This document shows, piece by piece, positions 21,241 to 32,719 of a stretch of 64,000 nucleotides of DNA (its first letter is position 1; each line of letters begins with the position of its first letter). Source of the DNA: Molossus alvarezi. Its lineage: Eukaryota > Chordata > Mammalia > Chiroptera > Molossidae. Location: NCBI GenBank assembly GCA_037176705.1, contig CM073886.1:11306501-11370500 (forward strand), read 5' to 3'. A program made the translations under genes and the position numbers. The notes beneath the pieces are model-generated. The model was not told the DNA's origin and did not search any database. It saw only the letters and a list, made by a program, of their open reading frames with translations.

Positions 21241-21480
21241 TATGTTCTTAACAGTGGGTTTTGAACACGGATGATCATATTTATTTATTTGTTTACTTGT
21301 GTTTTGTTTGCTCCCCCATTTACTATAAACCCCGTGAGAGCAGAGATGGTGTTTTTACTGTCCAGTTTCTAGTGCTAGCCCATAGAGAGTGCTCAGTGGG
21401 ATTTGTGGAATGAATGGATAGGTGAATGAATGAATAAACAAACACACTGGATGCCTATTATGTGCCAGGTGCTTTCGTGT

Positions 21481-22883
21481 ATACCAAATGTTTTTGGGAT
21501 TTTTTTTGTACAAGAATCCTATAAAATTCTCATAACTGGATTACATTTCCTAATTTTGCTTGCAATTAGCTGTTCTGGCCAATGAGTGTGGGCAGAAGTG
21601 AAGTGGACGACTTCTAACTGGCTCATAAAAATTTCACCTGTGGTCCCTGTTCTCTTTCTTGCTCGTCTTCCAGTGGCTGCAGAGGGTGGTAACAGAGTCA
21701 CAAAGTGGGAAAAGCCTGAGCCCCCAAAAGCCTGACGCCGTAGTCTCCCCCCAGTCCCCCTACACTTTGCATAAGCAGGATATAGACTCTACTGAGTGGA
21801 ACCATGTGATTTCCAGACTTACTTGTCACAACAGGTAGCTACCTTAATGAATACATCAAAGCACCTATGTAGGTGGTTGGTGAGAACACTGTGGGTGATG
21901 GTTTTGCTGACAAGTTTTCATCAAATGCAGCTGTGTTCTCTGTGGGCAGTTCCTCACATGGTCCCACAATGGGGCCCAGGGCCCAGTGCTCACCGTCACA
22001 GCGCATGCACTGCATGTCATTGCTCCAGGCTGCTGTCTGGCCCTCGGGAGGCTCCGCCAGGGCAGTGCCTGCGTCATGGTCATCTCTGTGGCCTCCGCAT
22101 CCAGTCCCCAGGAGGTCTCAGGGAAAGCTTGTTGAATCCACAAACAAGTGAACTGGTCACCTGCACTCCTCATTGCCTCTCTGTCCCTCAAAGTGCTCAA
22201 GAAAGCTCAACTCTTTAATTTTACAGAGGCCTCAAGAGAAGAAATGACTTCCCAGGGTCACAGGGAAGCAGGATGCAGCAGAATCGGCTTGCCCCAGGGC
22301 TGCTAACATGGCAGCCCTATGAGAGGGAACCCTGGCACCTTCCGGGGACTGGAGAAATGCTGAGAGGAGTGGGGTGGGGGCAGGCTCCTCTAAGCCCCCA
22401 AGGTGACCCCCACACCGTACTGCCCACTGCCCCCTCCAGTAGGACAGACGCACTCCAGAGCCGCCCGCCTTCCCCCACCCAGCCAGCACCGCCCGGCTCC
22501 TGCAGCCTGGGTGTTCACATCACTCAGTATTTTTAGCTTCACCACCTGGCACCTGTGGTCAGTCTCTGCCCAGCCTGGCGGTGTCCCCTTCCCAGGACTT
22601 AAAGGGCCAGCATCTACCAGCTGAATAGTAGACTGCAAACATAGGTCACCATACTGCAGGGCAGGAGGCAAAAGGACATTCCCTACAAGGGGGTCCCCAG
22701 AGTTGGAGGTGGGAGATGGGGGGATTGAGGGAAGAAGGCAGGATCTCATGGCGACCTGACCCTAAGGCCTGTGTCTCTCATTCTTGGGTTTCCCAAATTC
22801 TGGTTTGCTCAAGCTGCTCACCTGGGGGACTGATTAGATTACAAATCCATCCCCTCTAAGACCTGAGGCCACAAAGTTGCCAG
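21481..22883. other. Old-repeat-rich sequence, no gene
   Basis: Contains old-repeat phrases, e.g. CTGGCCAATGAGTGTGGGCAG at 21575 and L2-like GGGCAGTGCCTGCG at 22055, but no family I can fix. Open frames of 140, 111 and 119 residues overlap here without recognisable domains. No exon is supported. Confidence 0.4.
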
Positions 22884-22899
22884 GACAGTGTGTATTTTT

Positions 22900-23130
22900 T
22901 TTTTAATAATCCTCACCCGAGAACATTTTTCCATTTTTTGTTCAGATAGAGTGGGAAGGAGAGAGAGAGAACATCGATGTGAAAGGGACACATCAAGTGG
23001 TTGCCACCCACACGACCCAACCAGGGCCGGGGACAAACTGCAACCGAGGTACATGCCCTTAGCGGGAACTGATCCTGGGTCTCTGGACCGCAGGCTGACG
23101 CTCCAACCGCTTAACCAAACCGTCCAGGGT
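22900..23130 (-). mobile_element. Ves SINE, type B
   Basis: Full-length copy with perfect 16-bp duplications GACAGTGTGTATTTTT (22884-22899 and 23131-23146), so a relatively recent insertion. Confidence 0.97.
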
Positions 23131-23146
23131 GACAGTGTGTATTTTT

Positions 23147-24160
23147 AACTATCAACTCAGATGATTCTAATGTCCTGTCTCCCCATATCACATTCATTCA
23201 TTCACTCACTTCATTCATTCATTCTTTCATTCATTCATTCAACAAGAATTTTGAGCTCCTATAATAAAAATAGCGATTCTTTAGGAGTTCATTGCTTTGG
23301 AGTTCAAGCAGCACTCCCAGCTCACGGAGTCTCCTGTCTTGGTCCAGACCGTAGAACCGACTAGCAGGGCTCCTGCGGGCAGAGGGCTCAGTGTCCCCTG
23401 ACTCCCTGAGCACAGTGCGCCACGCCTATCACGGCGCCCAGCACTCTGTCAAACTGATCTGTTTGCTTGTCTGTCTCGCCCATGAGGCCGTGACCCTGTG
23501 AGGGCTGGGCTCCTGTCCTGGCAAGCCCTGGCACTCTGTGGGTGCTCTGCCATGGTTGGGTGACCATGGCAGGAGCATCCCCTCATTTCACAGATGAGGA
23601 GACAAAAGCCCACAGAAGGAAAATGACAGAGCCAGAGTCTAACAGAGAGATTCAGGGAGGAAGCAGCCCAGGCAGCAGGGGCCCACACCCCCTCCCTCCT
23701 GCAAAGGCCTGGAGTGGGCACCTGGGGTGGCCCTGAGCCCGCCCTTCTCCCCACCCAGAGCAGTGCCGACTTAGGCAGTGATAGAGGCGAGGCATGGGCG
23801 GGCTGGGTCAGAGCAGAGGTGACCCTTGTCTCTCCTGCAGTGTTGTCCTCCATCCTGGGAGCCTGTGATCATAGCTTGGGTAATCACTTGGCGGGAGCCT
23901 GGGTTTCCCTGCAGGTGGGGGTGGGGAGAGCTGGCAATCAGGACAAGGACCCTAGGGCATGAACATCCACCTGGGCACAGTGCACAACCCCTCTCCCACA
24001 TAGGACATAGAACTCACACGCGCTGCCACAAACATGTACGCACACTCACAATCACACACTCACCCTCAAATACCCAGTCACACAGCTGCACAAACCTTCA
24101 CTCCTCACCCCCTTCCCCATGCACACATGTATATATATACACACAGACATTTCCACTCAT
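23147..24160. other. Simple repeats and MIR remnant, no gene
   Basis: (ATTC)n at 23190-23241; MIR-like TTCACAGATGAGGAGACAAAAG at about 23587; a CA/CT-rich run with a short (TA)n at 24129-24138. The 134- and 156-residue open frames lack recognisable domains. Confidence 0.45.
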
Positions 24161-24169
24161 TAATTCAAC

Positions 24170-24560
24170 CAGGACGCAAACACGATCAAGTGTCAGTTCA
24201 GTGCAGGGAGGAAAGGTGCCTCTCAGCTCAGGGTGGGGCTGGGGAATTCCTGAAGGACTTCCTGGAGGAGGAAGCATTACAGCTTGGTCTGGATGAGGCT
24301 GGGCAGAGTTTCACTGAGGTGAATTTAGGGAGCAGAGCGAGATGAGGTGGGTGGGGTCAGTTAGATCACACAGGCTTTGAATGCCCAACTGAGTGTCCAT
24401 TTCATCTTCTGGGAGCTGGGAGCCATGGAGGGCTCTGAGCAGAGGGACATGACCACAGTGGAAGAAGACAGAAAGGTCTCTGTGGGGCCAGGAAGGGAGA
24501 GCTAGAGAAGAGACAGGTGGGAGATCTGAGAGTCTGGTATAGGGAGGTGGTGGTGGGTAG
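24170..24560 (-). mobile_element. L2-like LINE remnant (antisense)
   Basis: The order GGACTTCCTGGAGGAGG, GAGCCATGGAGGGCTCTGAG, CAGAGGGACATGACCACAG follows the antisense L2 3' region. Decayed. Confidence 0.6.
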
Positions 24561-26030
24561 CAAGCAGTGGACCTAGAGACTCACAAGTGGGTCTGCCAGG
24601 CCCTGTGGGACCCAAGTCTGAGCCCTGTGCACTCGCCCTGCCCACCCGCTGCCCACAGTGGGCACTGACCTCTGCAGTGGGACCTCCTCCGGCAGCTCCT
24701 CATCCTTCTTCCCGTGGAGGCAGATGAAGCAGAAGGCTGGCACATCCTCCAACCCACAGCCCAGGGGCCCGGCTGGAGGCAGCTCCAAGACAGGACAGGG
24801 GTGCCTGGTGGTGGCCTCGGCAGCATCCTCCCCGGTCTGGGCAGAGGTCCCTGAGCCAGAGTGCTCCAGGGTCAGCAGCCTGCTGGCCTCAGGGTCCTGC
24901 GCCTGCCCACCTGCCACCTGTGCCTTTTCACTTAGATTTCCCGTTGCTCCGGTGGGTGGAAGAGCCTGTGGCTCTGTCTGATGGGGACTCCTGTCCTGAC
25001 CCACAGGACTTCCAGGACTCTGGACCTCGGGAAACAGCCTCTGGATGCCTGGACTCAGTTGGATGGACGAAGCTCCCGCAGGGCCCTCAGCGCCCCTCCG
25101 ATGCCCACTCTGCTGCTGCTTGTCAGAGGCGAGACCCGAAGGACAGACTCTTAGGTGTCCTGTCCATCTGTCCTTCTGTCTGTCCAGGCGTCTTCTTGTC
25201 CCTGCTCAGCCAGCACGACAGTGGAGGTGGTTTCCTTAAGAAAGTTTGTTCTTTCCCGCTGAAGTGGGTGGCATGGGTGGCCTCCAGGAGGGAGGGTCGG
25301 GACCTGAAGCTGAAAGGTGGGTGAAGGCCAGGTGAGGCTGGCACAGTGTCCACAATGTCCTGAAAAAAGTTCTGGCCCCTGGAGTCCTAGCTCTCGCGCT
25401 GGCTCAGACTGGAGACCGGAGCTCTATCCCTCTGCTCCCTGCTCCTCAGGCTCCCTCAGACTCCAGCTCAGCTCCGCAGGCAGACCGGGAGGCTGTGGGT
25501 ATTAATAGCTCCACATTCTTGCTGAGGAGCTGGGAGGTTAACTCCTTCCCTACCAGAGCTGTTGGGGGGTGGCACGCTGGGACAGCAGGTGGCCACACAC
25601 TGAGCAGAGGGAAGGGCACTGTCTCAGTTCTATTTCCTGACTGAACTTGGCCTGCCTCCAAGGGACCCCCAGGTGCCACCTCCTGATCTGTATCTTGGTC
25701 AGAGTGCCCTGGCCACCTGAACCCTCCATACACACTCCAGGGAGAGACTGGTGGCTCAGGGAAGCACCTCTGGGATGAGCAGGACTCTGAGCTCCAGAGA
25801 GCATCCCCAGGACTCCTCCACTCACACACCTGCCCCTCCCGCCTCGTGTTCCCTGAACAGTCAGCATCACTGACTCTGGGTCCAGTTCCATCGATGGCTT
25901 CCTGTGGGACCTACTCAGATGTACTGCACTCAGCCCCTGTGGGACCCAGGGATGCACTACACACAGCCATCTATTCTACTGAGGAGTCTGTGAAGAGGGT
26001 GGTTGTGGGGGAATCCCAGTAGAATTTGTT
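24561..26030. other. SINE-free sequence, no gene called
   Basis: GC-rich and not recognisably repetitive. A minus-strand open frame (24573-25004) ends in codons followed by an AG|GTCAGT donor-like sequence near 24668. I could not find a good acceptor or a homologue, so I do not annotate an exon. Confidence 0.35.
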
Positions 26031-26840
26031 GGCTTGAAAATGTTTATTGAGCACCTGCTCTGTGCCAGGCTCCCAGCGATGAAGAGGGCAGACTCTCTTC
26101 CTGCCTCAGTGGGCTTGCATTGTCATGGCGGGAGGACAGCGGCGCTGCAGTGTGACATGGTGCCTGAGTGTGACTTCGGAACCTGAATTAGGAACCGGTC
26201 CTCCCTCTCAGCACGTGCAGCCTCCCCGACTCCTCCAACCAGCCTGTGGTGTGGATGGCAGGCTGGGTTTCAGTCCCACTCACCTTCTCTGCAATTTACA
26301 ACATGCACAGCCATTCACAGTGGGGAAGCATCAATAAACACGGCAAAAATTTAGACTGTGAAAAATGTTCTGACAAAAATAAAACAGGGAGATGTGAGAG
26401 AGGCGATGGTAGGGAGGTGGTTTGGTGGGTGTTCAGGAAGATCTCTACAGGAGGTCACATTGGAGCTGCGGCCTGCAGGAGGAGGAGGGGCAGATCTGGA
26501 GGGAGAAGAGATCCGCAGGAGCAAGGGCAGAAGCAAGAGTTAGCTGGCATGTGGAGGAAGAGAGGGAGAAGTGGGGAGGTCTTCAAGCTGGGTAAGTAGA
26601 GTTTTCTAGGGAGCTCAAGAGGTAGGACATCACCAGCAGAGAGAACCGAGTAGATGCAGAGGCCCAGAGGCATGGAAGGACAGACAGCCCCCCTGCAAAG
26701 TGGGAGAAGGAGGTGACATGGTCAGGGGTGTGGGAGGCCTTCATTCCAGAGTTGACCCTCCTAGGGCCCTGAGGAGGAAGGCTGGGTGGGTGGCAGGAGG
26801 GTGGAAGTGGGGATGTGGGTCAGCTGAGGGGCTGAGGAGG
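26030..26840 (-). mobile_element. L2-like LINE remnants (antisense)
   Basis: Begins with TTTATTGAGCACCTGCTCTGTG at 26041 (L2 3' end reversed) and resumes at about 26330-26840 with AGGGAGGTGGTTTGG, AGGAAGATCTCTACAGGAGG and GAGGCCCAGAGGCATGG phrases. The middle part is too decayed to align. Confidence 0.55.
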
Positions 26841-27084
26841 TAGGTAGGGGTCCGCTGAGTTGTTTGGTCTGAGCACCTTGCACAGGGAACCCCGGCAGAT
26901 GGTAAGGGGGTACATGTGCATCCTATCTCTGCTCTGCCAAGACTTGCATTGTACCTTTAGAACTGGGACAGCATGGGGAGGGGAGAGGGGTTTCTTATTT
27001 GAATTAGTCTATCAAAAGGGGGTGACTTTTTCTGATTTGCACACAAGTGTCCCATGGGCTGGGCTGGGGGGATGACTCAGGGCC

Positions 27085-27175
27085 CAGGTTCCAGTGTGGG
27101 CTCTGCTACAGACCTACTGTGTGCTTTGGGCCAGTCACTGTCCCTCTCTGGGACCACAGATCTAGGGATGTAGCT
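27085..27175 (+). mobile_element. MIR SINE remnant
   Basis: GTGGGCTCTGCTACAGACC, TTTGGGCCAGTCACTG and CCTCTCTGGGACC follow the sense MIR core order. Confidence 0.55.
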
Positions 27176-27474
27176 GGAGGCCAGCGAACCCAGCCCCTGT
27201 GAGCCCAGAAAGGGCAGATGGCTGAGGGCGCGCAGGGACGCCGCAGAGTATGCTCTCCTGCTCTCACGTCGGGCTCTGGCTGCCCTGCCAGGGTCAGTGC
27301 CACAGAGACCTGGTCTTCCTCTGAGGAGGAGGAGGACAAGGACCAAGAGGAAGAGTGGAGTGGGGGTGGGGGTGGGGGGCAAGCCAGGCTGTGGCTCCCT
27401 GGGGTAGGAGTCAGAAGGAGTCAGGTTGCCCCAGGTCTCCAGTCACCCCTTCCCTTTCCCCTGGGCCCCAGGGG

Positions 27475-27600
27475 TTGTCATTTGTGAACGTTAATTATTC
27501 ACGAGGCTGGTGCTTTGCCTGGATTTAATGCACTCTGATGGCGTTCTTAGCTAATGGGGAAAATCAATAGGTTTTAATTCTAGTGGCTGTGAAGCTCTGT
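27475..27600. promoter_or_regulatory. Candidate conserved non-coding element
   Basis: An abrupt AT-richer block (TTAATTATTCACGAGG, GGATTTAATGCACTCTGATG, AGCTAATGGGGAAAATCAAT) in G-rich DNA. It has no repeat signature and lies in the middle of the 7.5-kb SINE-free interval. Composition and context resemble deeply conserved developmental enhancers. This is inference; no alignment was possible. Confidence 0.3.
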
Positions 27601-28100
27601 CTCCTGTTTGGGTGGCTGGGCCTGGCTCTTGGGCTGGGAGTGAGGGCTGGAGCTGAGACTCTACCTTTCCCTCTCCCACCCCTGACCCTCTGACTCCACC
27701 CCAGTGAGGGAAGATAAGAGTCACCAGGTAGCTCCAAACTCTGCCCCAAGCATCTTGGAGTCTCTAAGTCCTTAAATGTCAGCCATTCACCCCCTGCTCC
27801 TGTCCCCAAAAGAGACAGCGGCCCCTGCTGGCCCCTGTACCAGACCCACGGGCCGGGTGCGGGCCAGCGAGCACAGCCCCACCAGTCAGTCTCGGTGGTT
27901 TTCCCCCAGGAGGCTTCCAGGGCTGGATGCGCAGGGCCGGCCTCAGCCTGGTCATCCTTCAGGCTCCGCCTGGCCGCAAACCTTTCTTGGGCACAGGGAG
28001 AATCAGCCCAGGCCTCACTTCCCTGAAGAGACTTAAATACAAGCTGATGTCATTTCTACATGCAGTCATACATTCAGTTATGGATTCAGACCATTTCCCC
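27601..28100. other. No gene seen
   Basis: Non-repetitive, GC-rich. No supported exon, RNA gene or element. Confidence 0.4.
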
Positions 28101-28109
28101 GACAGGATT

Positions 28110-28870
28110 ATTAACGTAAGAGACATTCGAGCCTGTGAAGAATTTTGGTGAATTTATTTTAGCCAAAACTGTTGACAATTACCGGGAAGCAAAATCTCAA
28201 CGGACTGAGATAACGCTCCGGAGAATGGAGTTTTGCACCTTATTTTATACATTACAGTCAAAAGAGAAAACACAAGTGAGTTCATGAAATCCATTGGTGA
28301 TAGATGAAGGAGGTAGGAGAAAGCAAAGCCCGGGTGGGCTCTGGGATTGGATGAAAAGTAAAATGTTAGATACGTACATCTTTTACAAAGGTGGGCACAG
28401 GATAGTTAACAGTCAACAATAACTCAGTGACAATGAGGGGATTTGTGGTGCCAGTGCTTTGAGGGGTCCGGAAAATTACTTTGACATTCCAAAGATATGT
28501 TATCGTAGATGCAAAATGACAATTGACAGGCTCAGTTAAGGTAAAGATTGACCTTTGTCAGGGAAGATGCCGACCTAGGACGTGACTATCTGCAATAACT
28601 GCTTTTAGTTAGTTTTAAATCTCAGACCATTCTTGGTGGTTACTTCAGGGCTCTGAGTTTGCAAGGCCGCCATGAGGGCTGTCCCTAAGCTTGTCGGGTT
28701 AGCACGTGGCCCCTTTTCGTCCACAGGATTGAGAACTGAGAAACTTCCTTTGTGAATCCTGTAATTATCTCGTGAACAGATCAACTGTATTGTAGTGTGT
28801 GTGCGAGTGTGCATGTGCGTGTGTGTGTTAAAAGTGTTAATTAGACAGGCATAAACATTTAAGATACAAT
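28110..28870 (-). mobile_element. LTR-like block, family unassigned
   Basis: On the minus strand there is a TATA-like GTATAAAATAAGG (about 28250) followed some 90 bp later by AAAATAAATTC (poly-A-signal-like, about 28150). This promoter-to-poly-A spacing is seen in LTRs. Upstream is uniform non-coding sequence. Termini and duplication were not found, so an ERV LTR is only a reasonable guess. Confidence 0.35.
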
Positions 28871-30648
28871 CCAGTCCTTATAATGCTGTTTTGGGGATTT
28901 GTTAATGCTTCCACAGCACAGTGAGCCTCCAAAAAGGAAGATGCTGGAGATGTCTCCACCTTGATCGACTGCCTGCTTCCCAAACAACCCAGGCCTTTCT
29001 CGATGGGCCCAGGGTCCGAGCCTGGCCGGCTGGGAATGCTCCGACCACCCACAAGGGCTGTCTGCTGGGTTCCTAGCTGGTGTTGTGGCCCTCCGGAACC
29101 CGGGAACCAGGGCAAGTGGAACCAGGACTGCCAGGCCTCACCCATCCTGTCTAGCCAGGCCCCAGCCCTGGCCTCTTGACCTTCCCCAGCCAGGCCCCAG
29201 TGGTCATGGCCTGTCCCGGGCCAGACAAGGAGCTTCGGAGGCAGGGCTTCCCAGTGGGGCAGACCTGGCTGAGTCCCCTCTGACATGACATTTCCCTTCT
29301 CCCCCACACTCCCTTATTTTCCATTTTGGACCCAGGTGTGAAGAGGGCTGAGTTAATCCTTCTTTTCAGTTCACGGCACATTGTTATTCTTAGTCCATGC
29401 AGGGCCCCTCCCTTGTTTTTATACACGTCTCTATTCCCTTTTACTGCCCTGGATGGTGGGCGGGCAAAGCTTGGAGGTTTACTCCGCATACCCACCCGTG
29501 AGCGTGTCGGGAGAATTACGTGAGCAGAGCGTGTAAAGTGCCTGGCACACAGTGACTGGCCAGTTAAAGTCCAGCTCCATCTTCTGGTCTGGTTCTCGCC
29601 CCCAGGGTTCTCTGATGCTCGGACAAAACGGCTCCCCCTTTGGTACACCTGAGCAAGGCTGGTGTTCGGCCAAGTCCCTCACTAAAGACCAGAATGATCA
29701 CTGGGATCAAACCTGACTCACTCACAGTCTGAGGGGGAAGCAGATAAGAGACAACTAGTTCCCATTTCAAATTCAAACTGAGCACATCCAGGCCAGGCCG
29801 GGCTGAGCAGTGCACACGGGGCCCGGACAGGCCCAGAGACGAAAGGCCTCACCTGTGCAGGATCCTCTGGCCTGCGGGGGTGGGTGGGAGACAGCCCCTC
29901 TGACTCTATTCATTAGGGCACAGCCACCCTGCTGTAACAAAGAGGCCCTGCATTACAGTAGCTCAAACGAGCCTTCTGACAAATTACTTAGGGCCATATG
30001 CCGAAGTTTTATGTCAAGTTTGCCGTGAGGAGAGAGGCTATGACCATGTTGGTCCAAAGAGACCACTGCCATTTATAGGAAAGAGAATGGTTAGATATTC
30101 TGTGGCCAGACACAAGGCAAAAGGAATGTCTGATTCCAATCATTAGCACCCTGGACAAGTAACCGCCGGGTGGGTGGGAAGCTCACTTCCTGGAAGGAGT
30201 CTCACTTGAATTAAAGTTTATTAGGACGTTGCTTCGGCATTTCGTCAAGAAGGCCAGTGTCTTACCAGAAGGAGCCTGTGAATCATAACACGTAGAAGAG
30301 GTTTTGTCTCAAACCAGGTTTAGTCCAAGTTTTGTTTTATGATAAGGTGGAATTGGATTTCTCTTCAGGGAACAGTCTGGAATAGGTGGTCCTCTTGGTT
30401 GACGCCGGCTCACGAGCACCATGTCCGCGTTTTAGTCCTCGAGAGGGAGGGAAGGTGGAGTGAGGCAGAGAGGCCTTCCTCATTCTCACCCCTTTGGTCA
30501 CCATGCTGGTCTCCGAGCAGCCGGGGAGACCGGGCAAGTCAGTCTCCACCTGCACAGCCCAATGCAACGCCTGGGCAGTGGTGGGCTCTCTCTGAGAAGG
30601 GAGAAGAGACAGTCAGCAGTCATGTAGGCCTAATTAAAAGTTGAGGCT
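28871..30648. other. No gene seen
   Basis: A (GT)n-like stretch lies just before (28795-28828). MIR-like GTAAAGTGCCTGGCACACAG lies at 29536. Several 60-165 residue open frames without domains. The right part (30000-30350) has LTR-like texture but nothing definite. Confidence 0.4.
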
Positions 30649-31108
30649 ATTGCCATGGCCAGTTTGGCTCAGCGGTTAGAGTGTCGGTCTGCGGCCCAGA
30701 GAGACCTGGGTTCGGTTCCCGCTAAGGGCATGTACCTGGTTGCAGTTTGTCCCCGGCCCTGGTTGGGTCGTGCGGGGGGCAGCCACTCGATGTGTCCCTT
30801 TCACATCGATGTTTCTCTCGCTCTCTTCCTCTCCCTCTCTCTTCCTCCCACTCTGTCTGAACAAAAAATGGAAAAATGTCCTCACTGGCCGGTTTAGCTC
30901 AGCAGTTATAGCATCGGCCCGTGGACCAAAGAGTCATGTGTTCAGTTCTGATCAAGGGCATGTACCTCAGTCGTGGTTCGGTCCCCAGCCCTGGTCAGTG
31001 TCGTGCAGGAGGCAAACAATTGATGTGTTCTCTCAAGTTGATGTTTCTCCCTCCCTCCCACTCTATCTGAAGATACATGGAAAAATATCCTCGGCTGAGG
31101 GTTAAAAA
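30649..31108 (+). mobile_element. Ves SINE dimer
   Basis: Two tandem SINE bodies: 30649-30884 (type B, ends abruptly at AAAAATGTCCTCA) and 30885-31108 (starts CTGGCCGGTTTAGCTCAG, ends AGGGTTAAAAAA). There is no A-tail or duplication at the internal junction. A single 13-bp duplication AAAAGTTGAGGCT flanks the whole unit (30636-30648 and 31109-31121). This suggests that one dimeric RNA was inserted. Confidence 0.93.
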
Positions 31109-31121
31109 AAAAGTTGAGGCT

Positions 31122-31574
31122 CTGAACCCCTCTCTGCTTCCTGCCACAAACTTTACCAGTCCATTCTTTGGTCTTTTTCATTGAGGAAACATATGGAACA
31201 GCCGATCTATATTGGACCAAAAGGACAGGGGCGCCAAGATGTAGATTATATTATTTGTTTAAGTCTACCAAGAAGAGGTTTTCAGTTTTGTCTGGAAGGT
31301 TTGAGAATGCATCACTGAGCGTGAAATAAAAAAAAAAAAAAAGCAGCAGCAATTATTAACTCCAGGGAAAATAACAAATCATACCAGAAAGGAAATGTAA
31401 TCATAGTCTACTATTTGGCTAAGCTGTGGTTATTATATATAAAGGTATAATAATATACATGCTTAAAATCATTTTAACCAAGAAGGGTACATAGCTATGT
31501 TGGAGGATGAGAACAGGATGCCTGTGTGTGGGAAACGGGGTCAAGAGTATAAGAGAACTAAATTTTCTTGTCTT
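31122..31574. other. No gene seen
   Basis: AT-rich, with an A-run at 31330-31343. No element recognised. Confidence 0.4.
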
Positions 31575-32017
31575 TATTATTATTTTTTAAAATATATTTT
31601 TATCGATTTTTTTTATCCTCACCCGAGGACATTTTTTTTTGTTTTTTGTTCAAGTGGGAGGGAGAGAGAGAGGAAGAGAGAGAGAGAGAAACATCGACGT
31701 GAAAGGGACACATCTAGTGGCTGCCACCCGCACGACCCAACCAGGGCCGGGGACAAACCGCAACCGAGGTACGTGCCCTTAGCGGGAACCCGGGTCTCTC
31801 TGGACCGCAGGCCGACGCTCTAACCGCTGAGCAAAACCGACCAGGGCCTTTTCTTTGTTTTCTGGTGTGAGAGAGAAACATTGATCGGTTGCCTATTGTA
31901 CGTGCCCTGATGGGGGATCGAACCTGTAATCTAAATATGTGCCCTGACTGCAAATTGCACCCGAAACCTTTGGTGTATAGGATGATGCTCCAACCAACTG
32001 AACCACCCGGCCAGGGC
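31575..32017 (-). mobile_element. Ves SINE (type A-like) carrying a nested type B copy
   Basis: The outer copy has its tail at about 31580-31605 (TTTTATCGATTTT) and its body and head at 31850-32017 (ending CCCGGCCAGGGC). The inner type B copy, 31606-31846, has AGGACATTTTTTTTTG and head GAGCAAAACCGACCAGGGC. Both are minus strand. Confidence 0.85.
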
Positions 32018-32027
32018 TTTTGTTGTT

Positions 32028-32261
32028 GTTGTTAGTCCTCATCTGAGGATATTTTTCCATTGATTTTTAAAGAGAGTAGAAGGAAGCCCTGGCCAGTTTG
32101 GCTCAGCAATTAGAGCATCAGCCTGAGGCCCAAAGAGTCACAGGTTCGATTCCGGTCAAGGGCACGTACCTTGGTTGCATTTCTTCCCTAGCCCTGGTTG
32201 GGGTTGTGCAGGAGGCAACCAATCACTGTCTCTCTCACATTGATGTTTCTCTCTTTCTCTC

Positions 32262-32292
<31 letters not shown>

Positions 32293-32586
32293 GTCTCACC
32301 CTCTCTTCCTCCCTCTCACTCTGTCTGAAAATCAATGGAAAACCATCCTCAGGTGAGGATTAAAAAAATAATTACTAAAGAAAGAAAGAAAAAGAGTGAA
32401 AGGGAAAGAGAGAGAAAAAAAACATTAATGTGAGAGAGACACATTGCTTGGTTGCCTCCTGCACGACCCCAACCGGGGTCAGGGATCGAACCTGTAACCC
32501 AGGTATGTGCCCTTGACTGGGAATTGAACCCGTGACCCTTTGGTCCACAGGCTGATGCTCAACTGTTGAGCCAAACTGGCCAGGGC
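32028..32586 (-). mobile_element. Ves SINE with a nested opposite-strand copy
   Basis: Outer minus-strand copy: tail TTAGTCCTCATCTGAGGAT at 32033, resuming at about 32370 and ending with GAGCCAAACTGGCCAGGGC at 32586. The inner plus-strand copy (about 32091-32360) starts GCCCTGGCCAGTTTGGCTCAG, carries a (TC)n expansion at 32250-32292 and ends GGTGAGGATTAAAA. Confidence 0.88.
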
Positions 32587-32719
32587 AGAACTTATTTGTA
32601 TTTTATTTAATTTTTTCCCCATCACCATTTATCTAAATTTCTCTTTTTTATATTACAAAGTAAGATAAAAAGTACCTGTATTGGTATATTATTTAGAATC
32701 ATGCCCTTTAACAAATGAC

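Larger units (their letters stand above)
19720..21480 (+). mobile_element. L2 LINE 3' part (sense), with insertions
   Basis: Sense-strand L2: CCATCAGCA, CAGGGCCTTTGCACTCT, CTACTTCCGTTCTGCCAGC and the 3' end TAAACCCCGTGAGAGCAGAG ... TGGAATGAATGGAT appear in L2 order. It is interrupted by a SINE (20138-20307) and by the SINE/U1 composite (20826-21240). The reading frame is destroyed. Confidence 0.8.

Noticed and set aside
24034..24345. 103-residue plus-strand frame with His-rich start
   Set aside because: It runs from a CA/CT-rich simple stretch into antisense L2 sequence; no protein signal.
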